A stretch of 18,210 bases of DNA, taken from contig JANWJO010000138.1 of assembly GCA_025449435.1 (NCBI GenBank), forward strand, positions 1 to 18,210, written 5' to 3'. Every line of letters begins with the position of its first letter. Within the stretch, counting starts at the first letter, position 1. Shown here one piece after another: positions 1 through 6,714 of this stretch. Origin of the DNA: Chloroflexota bacterium. Its GTDB lineage: Bacteria; Chloroflexota; UBA4733. Under the pieces are notes generated by a model, which saw only the letters and a list, made by a program, of their open reading frames with translations, was not told the DNA's origin and ran no database searches. Both the position numbers and the translations under genes were made by a program.

Positions 1-59
1 CGCCGTGCGGAACTGGACCCCGTTCCCGATAAAAATCGCGTTTATGGTGGGGTGCCCAA

Positions 60-89
60 TGGTTACCTGGGCCCACACCACCTTGTCAA
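60..89 (-). promoter_or_regulatory. Weak candidate promoter reading out of the left edge
   Basis: On the minus strand a perfect TTGACA (84-89) is followed 17-18 bases later by GTAACC/TAACCA, a poor -10 match. If real it would read leftwards out of the window. The rest of 1-165 shows no gene I can support; it also holds an 8-bp palindrome TGGGCCCA. The -35 could be chance, so this is only a pointer. Confidence 0.2.
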
Positions 90-165
90 CCCCTGTAGTT
101 CTGCGCGTTCCCTTATGGTCCTGCCTGTTGGGATGAACCGCGCAGGAGGCGGACGGCCATTGCTC

Positions 166-954
166 TTACGGGATCAGTATCTGCACCGGCAGGGACCTCT
201 CGCTGCCCAGCGCACCAGCGGCACTCCCCTGCACCTGCGCCACTTCGAGCAAGCCGGCACTGCCAGCTAGCACCACAAGTGTCCCAGCTGGTGCATCCGC
301 GTAGGTGCGCACCACAAGCATTGGTTGATCTGCCACCCACGCCCTGGCAGTGCCTGCCTGCACCGCTGCGGTCCACGTGGCCGTGGCACGCAGGTTGGTG
401 AGGAGGTTGCCGAAATGGTCGGCGGCGAGTGTCAGGCCGTGCGTTGTTCCCTCCGCCACATCGTTCAACTGCATATCTGGGAGCACCAGAGGCAGCGGCG
501 CGCGGGTGCCCAGCGCGTCAGGGTCCACGCCGCTGGCCAGGTGCGCGGCCACTGGTCCGAACAGGTCGCGACCGTGAAACGTCGCGGAGAGTGGTTGCCG
601 CCAGTAGGCTGGCTGGTCCAACTCCCAACAGCGCGGCGCTGGTTCACCTTGCATCACTAGCGTGAACAGGCCGTTGTCGGGCCCGATGAACCACTGCTGA
701 TGTGCTGCGAGGAGCACGGCACGACGAGGTGATCCCACACCAGGATCGACTACCGCCAGATGTATTGTGCCGGCCGGAAAGGGCGGGTAGCTGCTGAACA
801 ATGCCAGCGCACCGGCGCGAATAGCTTGCGGTGGGATGCTATGGGTCAGGTCGATGACCTGCGTGCCGGGAGCGATGCCCTCGATCACGCCGTGCACGAC
901 GGCAGCGTAGGTGTCGCGCAGGCCAAAATCCGACGTGAATGTGATGATGGTCAC
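166..954 (-). CDS. SAM hydrolase / SAM hydroxide adenosyltransferase (DUF62 family)
   Basis: A 262-residue cytoplasmic enzyme of the DUF62 family, whose studied members split S-adenosylmethionine with water into adenosine and methionine. Visible family motifs in order are TSDFGLRD (7-14), DLTH (35-38), VVDPGVGS (68-75), GPDNGL (91-96) and FHGRD (126-130); a DHFGNLLTN stretch fits the C-terminal domain. Asp70, Arg77 and His127 match the Asp-Arg-His triad described for the archaeal homologue. The frame stays open to 1167, but the family begins at the VTIITFTSDFG strand, so I use the GTG at 952-954. This lies 7 bases after the stop of the small membrane protein gene and suggests translational coupling. 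It is probably the last gene of the mnmA operon. Family assignment is firm; the physiological role of SAM hydrolysis here is unknown. Confidence 0.93.
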   Translation of the reverse strand: MTIITFTSDFGLRDTYAAVVHGVIEGIAPGTQVIDLTHSIPPQAIRAGALALFSSYPPFPAGTIHLAVVDPGVGSPRRAVLLAAHQQWFIGPDNGLFTLVMQGEPAPRCWELDQPAYWRQPLSATFHGRDLFGPVAAHLASGVDPDALGTRAPLPLVLPDMQLNDVAEGTTHGLTLAADHFGNLLTNLRATATWTAAVQAGTARAWVADQPMLVVRTYADAPAGTLVVLAGSAGLLEVAQVQGSAAGALGSERSLPVQILIP

Positions 955-961
955 CTGGACG

Positions 962-1213
962 CTAAATCCGCAGCAGGGTGGCGAGCCCCAGGCAGGCAAG
1001 TGCGCCGAGGGTACATTCCACGATCGGAATCTCGCCCAACCCCCAGGAAGTGAGGTGTACGCGCGACGCCGCGGCGAAAGCGACAAAGAACCCCACCAGC
1101 GAGAAGCCTGCATACTTGGTGAGGGTCGAGCCGGTCTTGCCGGTGAGGAGGCCGTAGGCCAGGGCATAGGTTGATGCCAGCAGCACGCTCAAGATGAAGG
1201 CTGGCAGTTGCAC
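962..1213 (-). CDS. Small hydrophobic membrane protein, unknown function
   Basis: An 83-residue hydrophobic protein starting at a GTG (1211-1213) with only a weak ribosome site. Hydrophobic stretches at about residues 3-22, 33-49 and 66-82 suggest two or three membrane helices, joined by short loops with a few basic residues (GKTGSTLTK). I recognise no named family. It lies between mnmA (35 bases upstream) and the SAM hydrolase gene (7 bases downstream), all on the minus strand, which makes a real co-transcribed gene more likely than a chance reading frame. The long competing frame of the SAM hydrolase extension over the same bases encodes unconserved-looking sequence rich in Arg, Pro and Ser. 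The function cannot be inferred beyond a membrane location. Confidence 0.68.
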   Translation of the reverse strand: MQLPAFILSVLLASTYALAYGLLTGKTGSTLTKYAGFSLVGFFVAFAAASRVHLTSWGLGEIPIVECTLGALACLGLATLLRI

Positions 1214-1248
1214 CTGGCCGTGAGCCCTTCGTCCGCTGGTCCCGGCCG

Positions 1249-2322
1249 TTAGCTCGCCACATCGCCGGCGGCGATCACCTCATCGGCCTGATACACCACC
1301 ATGGCCTGGCCGGGGGCGACCCCGCGCAGCGGGCGCTCCAGCACCACGCGCGCCCGGCGACCGGGCAGTGCCGTCAACGTCCCCGGCAGTTCCGGCGCGT
1401 GCGCCCGTGCCTGGATCGTGACGGCCACCGCCGTCTCCGGCGGCGCGCCCGCTGTGTAGTGCATGTTCGTCGCTACCAGCTCGTAGCGGTTGAGGTGCTC
1501 GCTCTCACCTACGATCACCGTGCTGGTGCTGGCATCCAGCGCGGTCACGAACAAAGGCTCCGGCCAGGCAACGCCGAGCCCCTTGCGCTGCCCAACCGTG
1601 AAATCGATGATGCCAGCGTGCTGGCCGAGCACGCGCCCATCCGCATGCTGGATGACGCCGGCCGCGAGCAGCTCCGGCTGTTGCCGGCGCAGAAAGTCGC
1701 GATAGGTGCCGGCGGTCACGAAGCACAGCTCCTGGCTCTCTGGCTTGGCGGCAATCGCAATCCCAAACGACTGGGCCAGTGCGCGCACCTCCTGCTTGGT
1801 GTACGCACCCAGGGGGAATATGCTGTGCCGCAGTTGCGTCTGGTTGAGGCGGCACAGCGCGTACGACTGGTCCTTGTGGTGGTCGATGCCGCGCAACAGC
1901 CGCACTGGGCCGTTGCTTGGGCGTTCGATGCGCGCGTAGTGCCCGGTGGCGATAAAATCCACGCCTAAGGCCAGCGCGCGTGACAGCAGGGCGTCAAACT
2001 TGATGTACTGGTTGCAGCGCACGCACGGGTTGGGCGTGCGCCCAGCCACATACTCGGTCACGAAGCTGTCGACGATCTGGTCCTTGAAGCGGCTCTCGAC
2101 GTTGAGTACGTAGTGCGGTGCGTCGAGCGCGTCGCACACCCGGCGGGCATCCTGGACCGATTCGAGCGAGCAACAGCGGTTCTCGCGCGTGGCGCCGGGG
2201 CCGTGGTCCTCGCTCCACAAGCGCAGGGTGAGGCCAATGATGGTGTGGCCGTCCTGGGCGAGCAATGCCGCAGCCACGGCGCTGTCCACGCCGCCGCTCA
2301 TAGCCACCGCCACCGTCGCCAT
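1249..2322 (-). CDS. mnmA: tRNA-specific 2-thiouridylase MnmA
   Basis: A 357-residue enzyme that installs the sulfur of 2-thiouridine at wobble U34 of Lys, Glu and Gln tRNAs, using ATP and a relayed persulfide. The N-terminal PP-loop SGGVDS (9-14) binds ATP. The catalytic pair is present: Cys100 in NPCVRCN and Cys200 in ESQELCF. GHYAR (127-131) and the DQSYAL block (151-156) are also typical, and the C-terminal beta-barrel (about 290-357) is complete. Length equals the family norm. The ATG start has an AAGGAG ribosome site 7 bases upstream. A TATAGT box at 2347-2352 could be its -10. It is the first gene of a minus-strand group with the small membrane protein and the SAM hydrolase. Confidence 0.97.
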   Translation of the reverse strand: MATVAVAMSGGVDSAVAAALLAQDGHTIIGLTLRLWSEDHGPGATRENRCCSLESVQDARRVCDALDAPHYVLNVESRFKDQIVDSFVTEYVAGRTPNPCVRCNQYIKFDALLSRALALGVDFIATGHYARIERPSNGPVRLLRGIDHHKDQSYALCRLNQTQLRHSIFPLGAYTKQEVRALAQSFGIAIAAKPESQELCFVTAGTYRDFLRRQQPELLAAGVIQHADGRVLGQHAGIIDFTVGQRKGLGVAWPEPLFVTALDASTSTVIVGESEHLNRYELVATNMHYTAGAPPETAVAVTIQARAHAPELPGTLTALPGRRARVVLERPLRGVAPGQAMVVYQADEVIAAGDVAS

Positions 2323-2346
2323 CGCACGCTCCTTACCGGCTCCCTC

Positions 2347-2352
2347 ACTATA
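2347..2352 (-). promoter_or_regulatory. mnmA: Candidate -10 box for mnmA
   Basis: On the minus strand CGGTATAGTG gives a TATAGT hexamer (5 of 6 to consensus) ending 24 bases before the mnmA ATG, so a start near 2340 would leave a leader of about 18 bases that still includes the ribosome site. I see no good -35 at 16-18 bases. Confidence 0.35.
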
Positions 2353-2370
2353 CCGGCAGTGGTGGTTGCC

Positions 2371-2426
2371 CCCTTCCCCAGGAGACGGGTCGTGGCTGCT
2401 CCCTTCCCCAGGAGACTGGGGAAGGG
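2371..2426. repeat. GC-rich palindromic repeat with a half copy; possible terminator
   Basis: Positions 2401-2410 (CCCTTCCCCA) and 2417-2426 (TGGGGAAGGG) are perfect reverse complements around GGAGAC, giving a 10-bp stem with a 6-base loop. The left arm plus GGAGAC is repeated exactly at 2371-2386, 30 bases away. It sits between the end of the importer operon and the start of mnmA. It could end importer transcription, although no T-run follows. The half copy suggests a dispersed REP-like repeat rather than a dedicated terminator. Confidence 0.7.
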
Positions 2427-2452
2427 CAGGGGATGGGGTGCGACCCCCTACC

Positions 2453-3286
2453 CTACTTCAACCCCGAGCGCACGAAGCTGCTGATGAACTGCCGCTGGAA
2501 CAGCAGGAAGGCGATGATCAGCGGGAACATCACCAGCACCGTCCCCGCCATAATCAAAGGAAATTGCGCCCCACTCTCCGACGCGGTGGTGAAGCTCGCG
2601 AGCCCTACGGTGAGCGGCCGGCTCTTTGGCGTGTTGGTGACCAGCAGCGGCCAGATGAAGTCGTTCCAGTGGAAGGTGATCGACACCACGGCGAACGCCA
2701 CCAGCGTGGCGCGCGTGGCGGGTAGGTAGACATTCCACAACACTTGATACCAGACGGCCCCATCCACCCGCGCCGCTTCTTCCAGGTCTACGGGTACCGT
2801 GCGGAACGCTTGGCGCATCAAAAAGGTGCCAAAGCCCGAGGCCATATAGGGCAGCATGATGGCGAGCTTGTTATCCACCAGATGGAGATCGCGCATGGTC
2901 AAGAAGTTGGGTAACACCAGCACGGTGATCGGCGTGAGCAGTTGAAAGATGAACAGGGCGAAGAACAATTCCCTCCCTGGAAACGGCACCCGAGCGAAGC
3001 AATAGCCGGCCAGGGTGATCGTAATCAACTGCATAATCAAGATGCCGGTCACGATAAAGATGGTGTTGGCGTAGTAAGTGACGAAGGGGGCCGACGCCAG
3101 CGCTTCCTGGAAGTTGTCCAGCGTGGGCAGACCGGGAAGCCACAGCCAGCCCTCACCCAGCGCGGCATCGGGCGCGCGCAGCGAGGTGCCGATGGCCCAC
3201 ACTAGTGGCACGATCCAGATGGCGCCGATGAGGGCGAGGATGACGCTGCTGCGTAACCCATCGAGGCGCTGTGCTGAGAAGCGCAT
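2453..3286 (-). CDS. Carbohydrate-type ABC importer permease, MalG/UgpE-like
   Basis: A 277-residue inner-membrane permease, the second of a pair for a sugar or polyol importer. About six hydrophobic segments are visible, starting with SVILALIGAIWIVPLVWAI. The cytoplasmic EAA loop that docks the ATPase is clear: EEAARVDGAVWYQVLWNVYLP about 90 residues before the C-terminus. The frame opens at a GTG (3304), but GGAGGG lies 8 bases before the ATG at 3284-3286, so I use the latter. It follows the MalF-like gene, with 19 bases between that stop and this ATG. The substrate cannot be read from the sequence; the family moves sugars, oligosaccharides or glycerol phosphate. No ATPase gene is adjacent. 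Confidence 0.94.
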   Translation of the reverse strand: MRFSAQRLDGLRSSVILALIGAIWIVPLVWAIGTSLRAPDAALGEGWLWLPGLPTLDNFQEALASAPFVTYYANTIFIVTGILIMQLITITLAGYCFARVPFPGRELFFALFIFQLLTPITVLVLPNFLTMRDLHLVDNKLAIMLPYMASGFGTFLMRQAFRTVPVDLEEAARVDGAVWYQVLWNVYLPATRATLVAFAVVSITFHWNDFIWPLLVTNTPKSRPLTVGLASFTTASESGAQFPLIMAGTVLVMFPLIIAFLLFQRQFISSFVRSGLK

Positions 3287-3305
3287 ACTTGCTGCCCTCC
3301 GCACG

Positions 3306-4253
3306 TTAGTTGTCGTAGTGTGCTAAGCGGTCGAGCGACCGGTAGTTGAGCAAGCTCAGCAGTAGCAGCAGGGCAAGCATGAGCACAGTGATGGCGCTGG
3401 CCCTGCCAATGTTGAAGTTCTTAAACCCCTCCTGATACAGGAAATACAGCAGCAAGTTGCTGGCGTTGTTGGGGCCGCCGTCGGTGAGGATGAATAGCTG
3501 GTCAACCGTCTGAAACCCGTTGATGAGAGCCACCGTCGACACAAATATGGTAGTGGGGAGCATAAGGGGGAACGTGAGCGACGCCAAGGCTTGCCAGCCA
3601 CTGGCGCCGTCGAGGTCGGCCGCCTCGAATACGTCGCGCGACAGGCTTTGCAGCCCGCCCAGGAACAGCACCATGAAATAGCCCGATTGCTTCCAGATGG
3701 CGATGAGCATGAGCGAGGGCAGCACCAGCGCAGTGGTGCCGAGCCAGTTATGACTGGGCTGGCCCAACAGGCTGAGCAGCCGGTCCGCCAGCCCAAGGTC
3801 CGGCAAGTAGATGAACAGCCAGATGGCCGACGCGCCGATGGTCGGCAAGATGCTGGGGTAGAACAGCGCCGTGCGATAAATGCCCACGAAGCGCAGGCGC
3901 TTGTTGGCTTCGATCGCCAGCAGGAATCCCAGTGCCAGGCTGATCGGCACGGTGCCCACCACATACACCAGCGTATTGCGTACCACTTGCCAGAAGGTTG
4001 GGTTGGTGAGTTCGTACAGGTAGTTGGCAAGCCCAGTGAAGCTCCAGTGGGGGTGCGCCAGGTCGGCCAGGAAGAAGCTGCTCCACAGCACGCGGATAGC
4101 CGGATAAATGGTGAACGGAAGCAAGAAACACAGGGCCGGCACCAGCAGGGCGACGCCTCGGGCGATCTTCAGCGCTTGCCGGCGGGTGTAGTTTCGCTGC
4201 ACACCAGCCCGGACCGTCAGGTCGTCGAGGCGGTCCAGGTTGGTCACAGCCAT
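3306..4253 (-). CDS. Carbohydrate-type ABC importer permease, MalF/UgpA-like
   Basis: A 315-residue permease that should pair with the MalG-like protein to form the importer's membrane channel. A cytoplasmic N-terminal tail with basic residues (about 1-30) precedes six predicted membrane segments. The EAA loop reads EAADLDGASGWQALASLTFP (about 208-227), followed by LMLPTT. The motif FILTDGGPNNASN before the last helices is characteristic of MalF/UgpA permeases. The ATG at 4251-4253 has an AGGAGG about 12 bases upstream, a little far but the best site. It lies 32 bases after the binding-protein gene. Family assignment is firm; the substrate is not known. Confidence 0.95.
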   Translation of the reverse strand: MAVTNLDRLDDLTVRAGVQRNYTRRQALKIARGVALLVPALCFLLPFTIYPAIRVLWSSFFLADLAHPHWSFTGLANYLYELTNPTFWQVVRNTLVYVVGTVPISLALGFLLAIEANKRLRFVGIYRTALFYPSILPTIGASAIWLFIYLPDLGLADRLLSLLGQPSHNWLGTTALVLPSLMLIAIWKQSGYFMVLFLGGLQSLSRDVFEAADLDGASGWQALASLTFPLMLPTTIFVSTVALINGFQTVDQLFILTDGGPNNASNLLLYFLYQEGFKNFNIGRASAITVLMLALLLLLSLLNYRSLDRLAHYDN

Positions 4254-4285
4254 GGCCGGTGTGTGCCTCCTGCCCTTGTTGGCGG

Positions 4286-5770
4286 CTAGTTGCTGTACGC
4301 CGACAGGATTTTTTCGGCTTTGGATTGGGCGTCGTCCAATGCCGTCTTTGCGTCGGACTGGCCGGTGACCCCAGCCTGTATGGCATTGCTCAGGATGGTT
4401 TGGACTTCAGCCATGTTGTGGGTACCCAGTTCGTTCTGGGCATACTGCAACTGGTCGCGTGCCACGGCGACCTGGGGCGTCTTGGTCACGTAGTCCTTCA
4501 TCGCTGGCAGGTCCCACGACGACTTGCGCGCCGCTACATACCCGGTGGCGATGGTCCAAGCCACTTGCTGGTCTGGCGACGACAGCCATTGGGCAAACTT
4601 CCAGGCGGCATCCTGGTTGGCAGTGGGTGTCCCCTTGAACAGATAGGAGTTGCCGCCGCCGGTTGGCGTGCCAAACTGCTTACTCGCAGGGCAGAAGGCC
4701 GTGCCCACATCGAACTTGGCGCCCTTGACCACGGAGGTCAAGCTCCCGGTGGAGTGGTAGATCAACCCGATCTTTTCAGCGTCGAAGTCGGTGGGCAGCG
4801 TGGCCCAACCGATCGTGCCGGATTGCATGATGCCGTCGGTCTTGGAGAGGTCGATCAGGAACTGTAGGGCTTGCACCGTTTGTGGGGCGTTGAAATACAC
4901 CACGTTGCCGGCGTCATTCTTGAACACGTTCTGGCCGGCCTCGATGGCGAGGGCCTGGAACTCCCAGTAGTTGGAACCGTCGGATGGGAATCCGGCGCCC
5001 CACACGGTCACCTTGCCGCTGGCGTCTTTTTGAGTGAGCTTCTTGCCGGCCGCCACCAGGTCGTCCCAACTCTTGGGCGGCGTGGCTGGGTCGAGGCCAG
5101 CCTTCTGGAACATCCCCTTGTTGTAGTAGGCGATCAGCGTGCTGCGCTGAAACGGCAGGCTCCAGGTCTTGCCGCCGAGCTGGGAGTTCATCAGGAAGGC
5201 TGGAAAGAAGTCATTGACTAACGCATTGCCGCCATTTTTGTTGATGAGGTCGTCGAGGGGAATGATCGAGTTGGCGTCGGTGAGTGTGTAGATGGCGGCG
5301 GCGTTGGCGATAGCGATATCCGGTGGAGCGCCGGCCTGGATTTGCTGCTGGATCTTAGCCAGGGTGTCGAGGTACGACCCGCTATACACGGGCGTGACCT
5401 TGATATCGGGGTTTGCTTTGCCGAAATCTGCAGCGTAGCCATCGATGATCTTGGTGAGTGGGCCGCTGACCCCAACCGGATAGTAGAAGTTGAGCGTGAC
5501 GGCCTGTCCAGCAGGCGCCGCTGCGGCACTGGTAGTTGGGGCGGCGCTGGTAGCCGCGGCAGTCGTCGCAGCGCTGGTAGCCGCCGCAGTCGTCGCAGCC
5601 GCTGCACTGGTGGCAGCAGCAGCGCTGGTCCCTACCGCGCTGGTGGCGGCGGCGGTCGTGCCACCACCACACGCCGCGAGCAAGCCAGGAATGGCTGCGA
5701 CACCAGCCATAGTGACGGCGCGCAGCAAGAACGTTCGTCGGGAGGAGGCGATGGGAAGCTGTGCAGGCAT
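4286..5770 (-). CDS. ABC importer substrate-binding lipoprotein (family 1, sugar type), Tat-exported
   Basis: A 494-residue extracellular binding protein that captures solute and delivers it to the two permeases encoded just downstream. The signal peptide has a twin-arginine motif SRRTFLL (10-16) and a lipobox LLAAC with Cys34, so the protein is probably exported folded and lipid-anchored. A low-complexity Ala/Ser/Thr linker follows (about 38-88). The folded domain starts near AVTLNFYYPVG and carries typical family-1 segments such as WDDLVAAGKKLTQ. The frame is open to 5845, but the ATG at 5768-5770 has AAAGGA 9 bases upstream and starts a proper signal peptide. It leads the operon. The C-terminal part is complete. 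Probable ligand class is sugar, by inference from the family and permeases. Confidence 0.95.
   Translation of the reverse strand: MPAQLPIASSRRTFLLRAVTMAGVAAIPGLLAACGGGTTAAATSAVGTSAAAATSAAAATTAAATSAATTAAATSAAPTTSAAAAPAGQAVTLNFYYPVGVSGPLTKIIDGYAADFGKANPDIKVTPVYSGSYLDTLAKIQQQIQAGAPPDIAIANAAAIYTLTDANSIIPLDDLINKNGGNALVNDFFPAFLMNSQLGGKTWSLPFQRSTLIAYYNKGMFQKAGLDPATPPKSWDDLVAAGKKLTQKDASGKVTVWGAGFPSDGSNYWEFQALAIEAGQNVFKNDAGNVVYFNAPQTVQALQFLIDLSKTDGIMQSGTIGWATLPTDFDAEKIGLIYHSTGSLTSVVKGAKFDVGTAFCPASKQFGTPTGGGNSYLFKGTPTANQDAAWKFAQWLSSPDQQVAWTIATGYVAARKSSWDLPAMKDYVTKTPQVAVARDQLQYAQNELGTHNMAEVQTILSNAIQAGVTGQSDAKTALDDAQSKAEKILSAYSN
5544..5597. repeat. Tandem 27-bp duplication in the lipoprotein linker
   Basis: Two adjacent 27-base units (5544-5570 and 5571-5597) are identical except for one base (G5558 versus C5585). 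They encode 9-residue units of the Ala/Ser/Thr linker, so linker length may change by slippage or unequal exchange without a frameshift. Confidence 0.85.
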
Positions 5771-5824
5771 GGAGTAGAGTCCTTTCACGGTCCGAAAAGG
5801 CAACCGGACCCGGCACACGGGCCG

Positions 5825-5848
5825 GCGTTGCTCAGAAGGTAGCAACGC
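5825..5848. promoter_or_regulatory. Perfect 8-bp dyad upstream of the importer operon
   Basis: GCGTTGCT (5825-5832) and AGCAACGC (5841-5848) are exact inverted repeats around an 8-base spacer, 55 bases upstream of the binding-protein ATG. A second, shorter dyad AAAGC/GCTTT lies at 5855-5871. Either could be an operator for a sugar regulator or a leader hairpin. No regulator gene is adjacent. Confidence 0.45.
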
Positions 5849-5902
5849 TATGTTAAAGCAAATACCGCTTTGGCGCCACCGCCGTCATGGTAACGTAGGC
5901 AC

Positions 5903-5987
5903 GGAGAGGTGTCCGAGTGGTTTATGGTGCCGCTCTCGAAAAGCGGTGTGCTGTGAGGCACCGGGAGTTCGAATCCCCCCCTCTCCG
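5903..5987 (+). tRNA. tRNA-Ser (anticodon CGA)
   Basis: An 85-base cloverleaf with a long variable arm, as expected for serine. The acceptor stem GGAGAGG/CCTCTCC pairs fully; the anticodon arm CCGCT/AGCGG encloses CTCGAAA with anticodon CGA (5937-5939), reading UCG codons. The T loop is TTCGAAT. One T-stem pair (A5966 against C5976) does not match. The 3' CCA is not encoded. A weak -10-like TAACGT lies at 5891-5896, 6 bases upstream. It is followed after 21 bases by a second serine tRNA. Confidence 0.95.
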
Positions 5988-6008
5988 CGTCGCCTAAGAA
6001 ATTCCTCC

Positions 6009-6096
6009 GGAGGGGTCGCCTAGTTGGCCTAGGGCGCCGACCTGGAAAGTCGGTATGCCCGTAAGGGCATCGTGGGTTCGAATCCCACCCCCTCCG
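6009..6096 (+). tRNA. tRNA-Ser (anticodon GGA)
   Basis: An 88-base cloverleaf with a long variable arm (TGCCC/GGGCA stem around GTAA). The acceptor stem GGAGGGG/CCCCTCC and T stem GTGGG/CCCAC pair fully. The anticodon arm CCGAC/GTCGG encloses CTGGAAA, giving anticodon GGA (6044-6046), which reads UCC and UCU. CCA is not encoded. It is likely co-transcribed with the CGA serine tRNA just upstream. Confidence 0.97.
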
Positions 6097-6115
6097 CTTC
6101 GACCGTACCCGCCAA

Positions 6116-6415
6116 TCAATCAGACAGCACGCTTACGATCTCGGTTTCGACGTGAGTGATGATGCCTTCGGTGAGGTACTTCTCTACCACGTCTATGGCG
6201 GTCTGGATAAGCGCATCGCCATGGCGGCCGGAGTTGGACACCGCCGCCACGCCCAGTGTGATGAGTTGCCACGAGTCCTGGCTACCGACCTCCGCCACCG
6301 CCAGATGCCCCTGTTGATGGAGATGGGCGGTCAGTGAGCGCACGGTCTGGCGCTTGTCTTTGAGCGACTGGCTATATGGCACATGGATGGTGATGCGCGC
6401 CGTGGCGACGAACAT
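6116..6415 (-). CDS. DUF503 / YlxP-like protein
   Basis: A 99-residue protein matching the DUF503 family (YlxP in Bacillus), a small ferredoxin-like fold of uncertain function, often found near ribosome maturation genes and proposed to act in ribosome or RNA work. Family hallmarks are the N-terminal strand with HVPYSQSLKDKRQTVRSL (about 11-28), the AVAEVGSQDSWQ segment (about 39-50) with its conserved Trp, and the C-terminal helix VVEKYL. Length is as usual. The ATG has only a weak AGGTG upstream. Its 3' end faces the serine tRNA genes 19 bases away. There is no ribosome-factor gene next to it here, so context gives no further clue. Confidence 0.88.
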   Translation of the reverse strand: MFVATARITIHVPYSQSLKDKRQTVRSLTAHLHQQGHLAVAEVGSQDSWQLITLGVAAVSNSGRHGDALIQTAIDVVEKYLTEGIITHVETEIVSVLSD

Positions 6416-6714
6416 GGCTGAAACACCTGGCCGGAAACGTCGCCGGCCATGCAGGGCTGGCAGCAGCGGCCGCGCCTAGCGTACCCGCCCGGCTGCGGGT
6501 TCTGCTGGTTACCCGTGTAACACATTTAGTAACAAATTGTCGGTACACATCATCTTGACTGGACAGTCGGAGCGTTAGATCGTCTCGCTCGTGCTACGTG
6601 GTTCGGCGGCAAACGACACACGCAGCACAGGTTGACGGCTTTCTACCTCGGTCCTGTTGCGCTCGTCCCCTGGTGAACTTCCCCCTCACCGGGGGGCGAG
6701 CCGTTTCATGCAGC
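6416..6714. other. Gene-poor stretch between DUF503 and the VapB remnant
   Basis: No coding region I can support. It contains a comparatively AT-rich patch (6525-6560, with ACATTTAGTAACAAATTGT), a -10-like minus-strand TACGCT (6478-6483) that could serve the DUF503 gene, and the strong hairpin at 6661-6701. I looked for a PIN-domain toxin start or its acidic motifs on the minus strand downstream of the VapB remnant and found none. Confidence 0.6.
6661..6701 (+). repeat. Strong hairpin: 16-bp stem with two G-U pairs
   Basis: Arms 6661-6676 (GCTCGTCCCCTGGTGA) and 6686-6701 (TCACCGGGGGGCGAGC) pair along all 16 positions in plus-strand RNA if T6666-G6696 and T6671-G6691 are allowed as G-U pairs; the loop is 9 bases. 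In minus-strand RNA the same two positions become A-C mismatches, so a plus-strand transcript fits better. Only GTTTC follows, so it is not a typical terminator. It may be a structured RNA element, a repeat or part of a lost mobile element. Confidence 0.75.

Noticed and set aside
955..1167. N-terminal extension of the SAM hydrolase up to 1167
   Set aside because: The DUF62 family starts at the VTIITFTSDFG strand; the extension is Arg/Pro/Ser-rich, lacks family likeness and overlaps the small membrane protein gene.
3591..4289. Plus-strand open frame of 232 codons
   Set aside because: It lies wholly antisense to the MalF-like permease gene and its composition is a mirror of that GC-rich coding frame.
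5490..5777. Alanine- and valine-rich plus-strand open frame (95 codons)
   Set aside because: It is the reverse of the lipoprotein linker repeats and has no ribosome site.
6416..6714. VapC (PIN-domain) toxin downstream of the VapB remnant
   Set aside because: No minus-strand frame starts with the expected D-T/S acidic motif, and the stretch carries stops and a hairpin instead.
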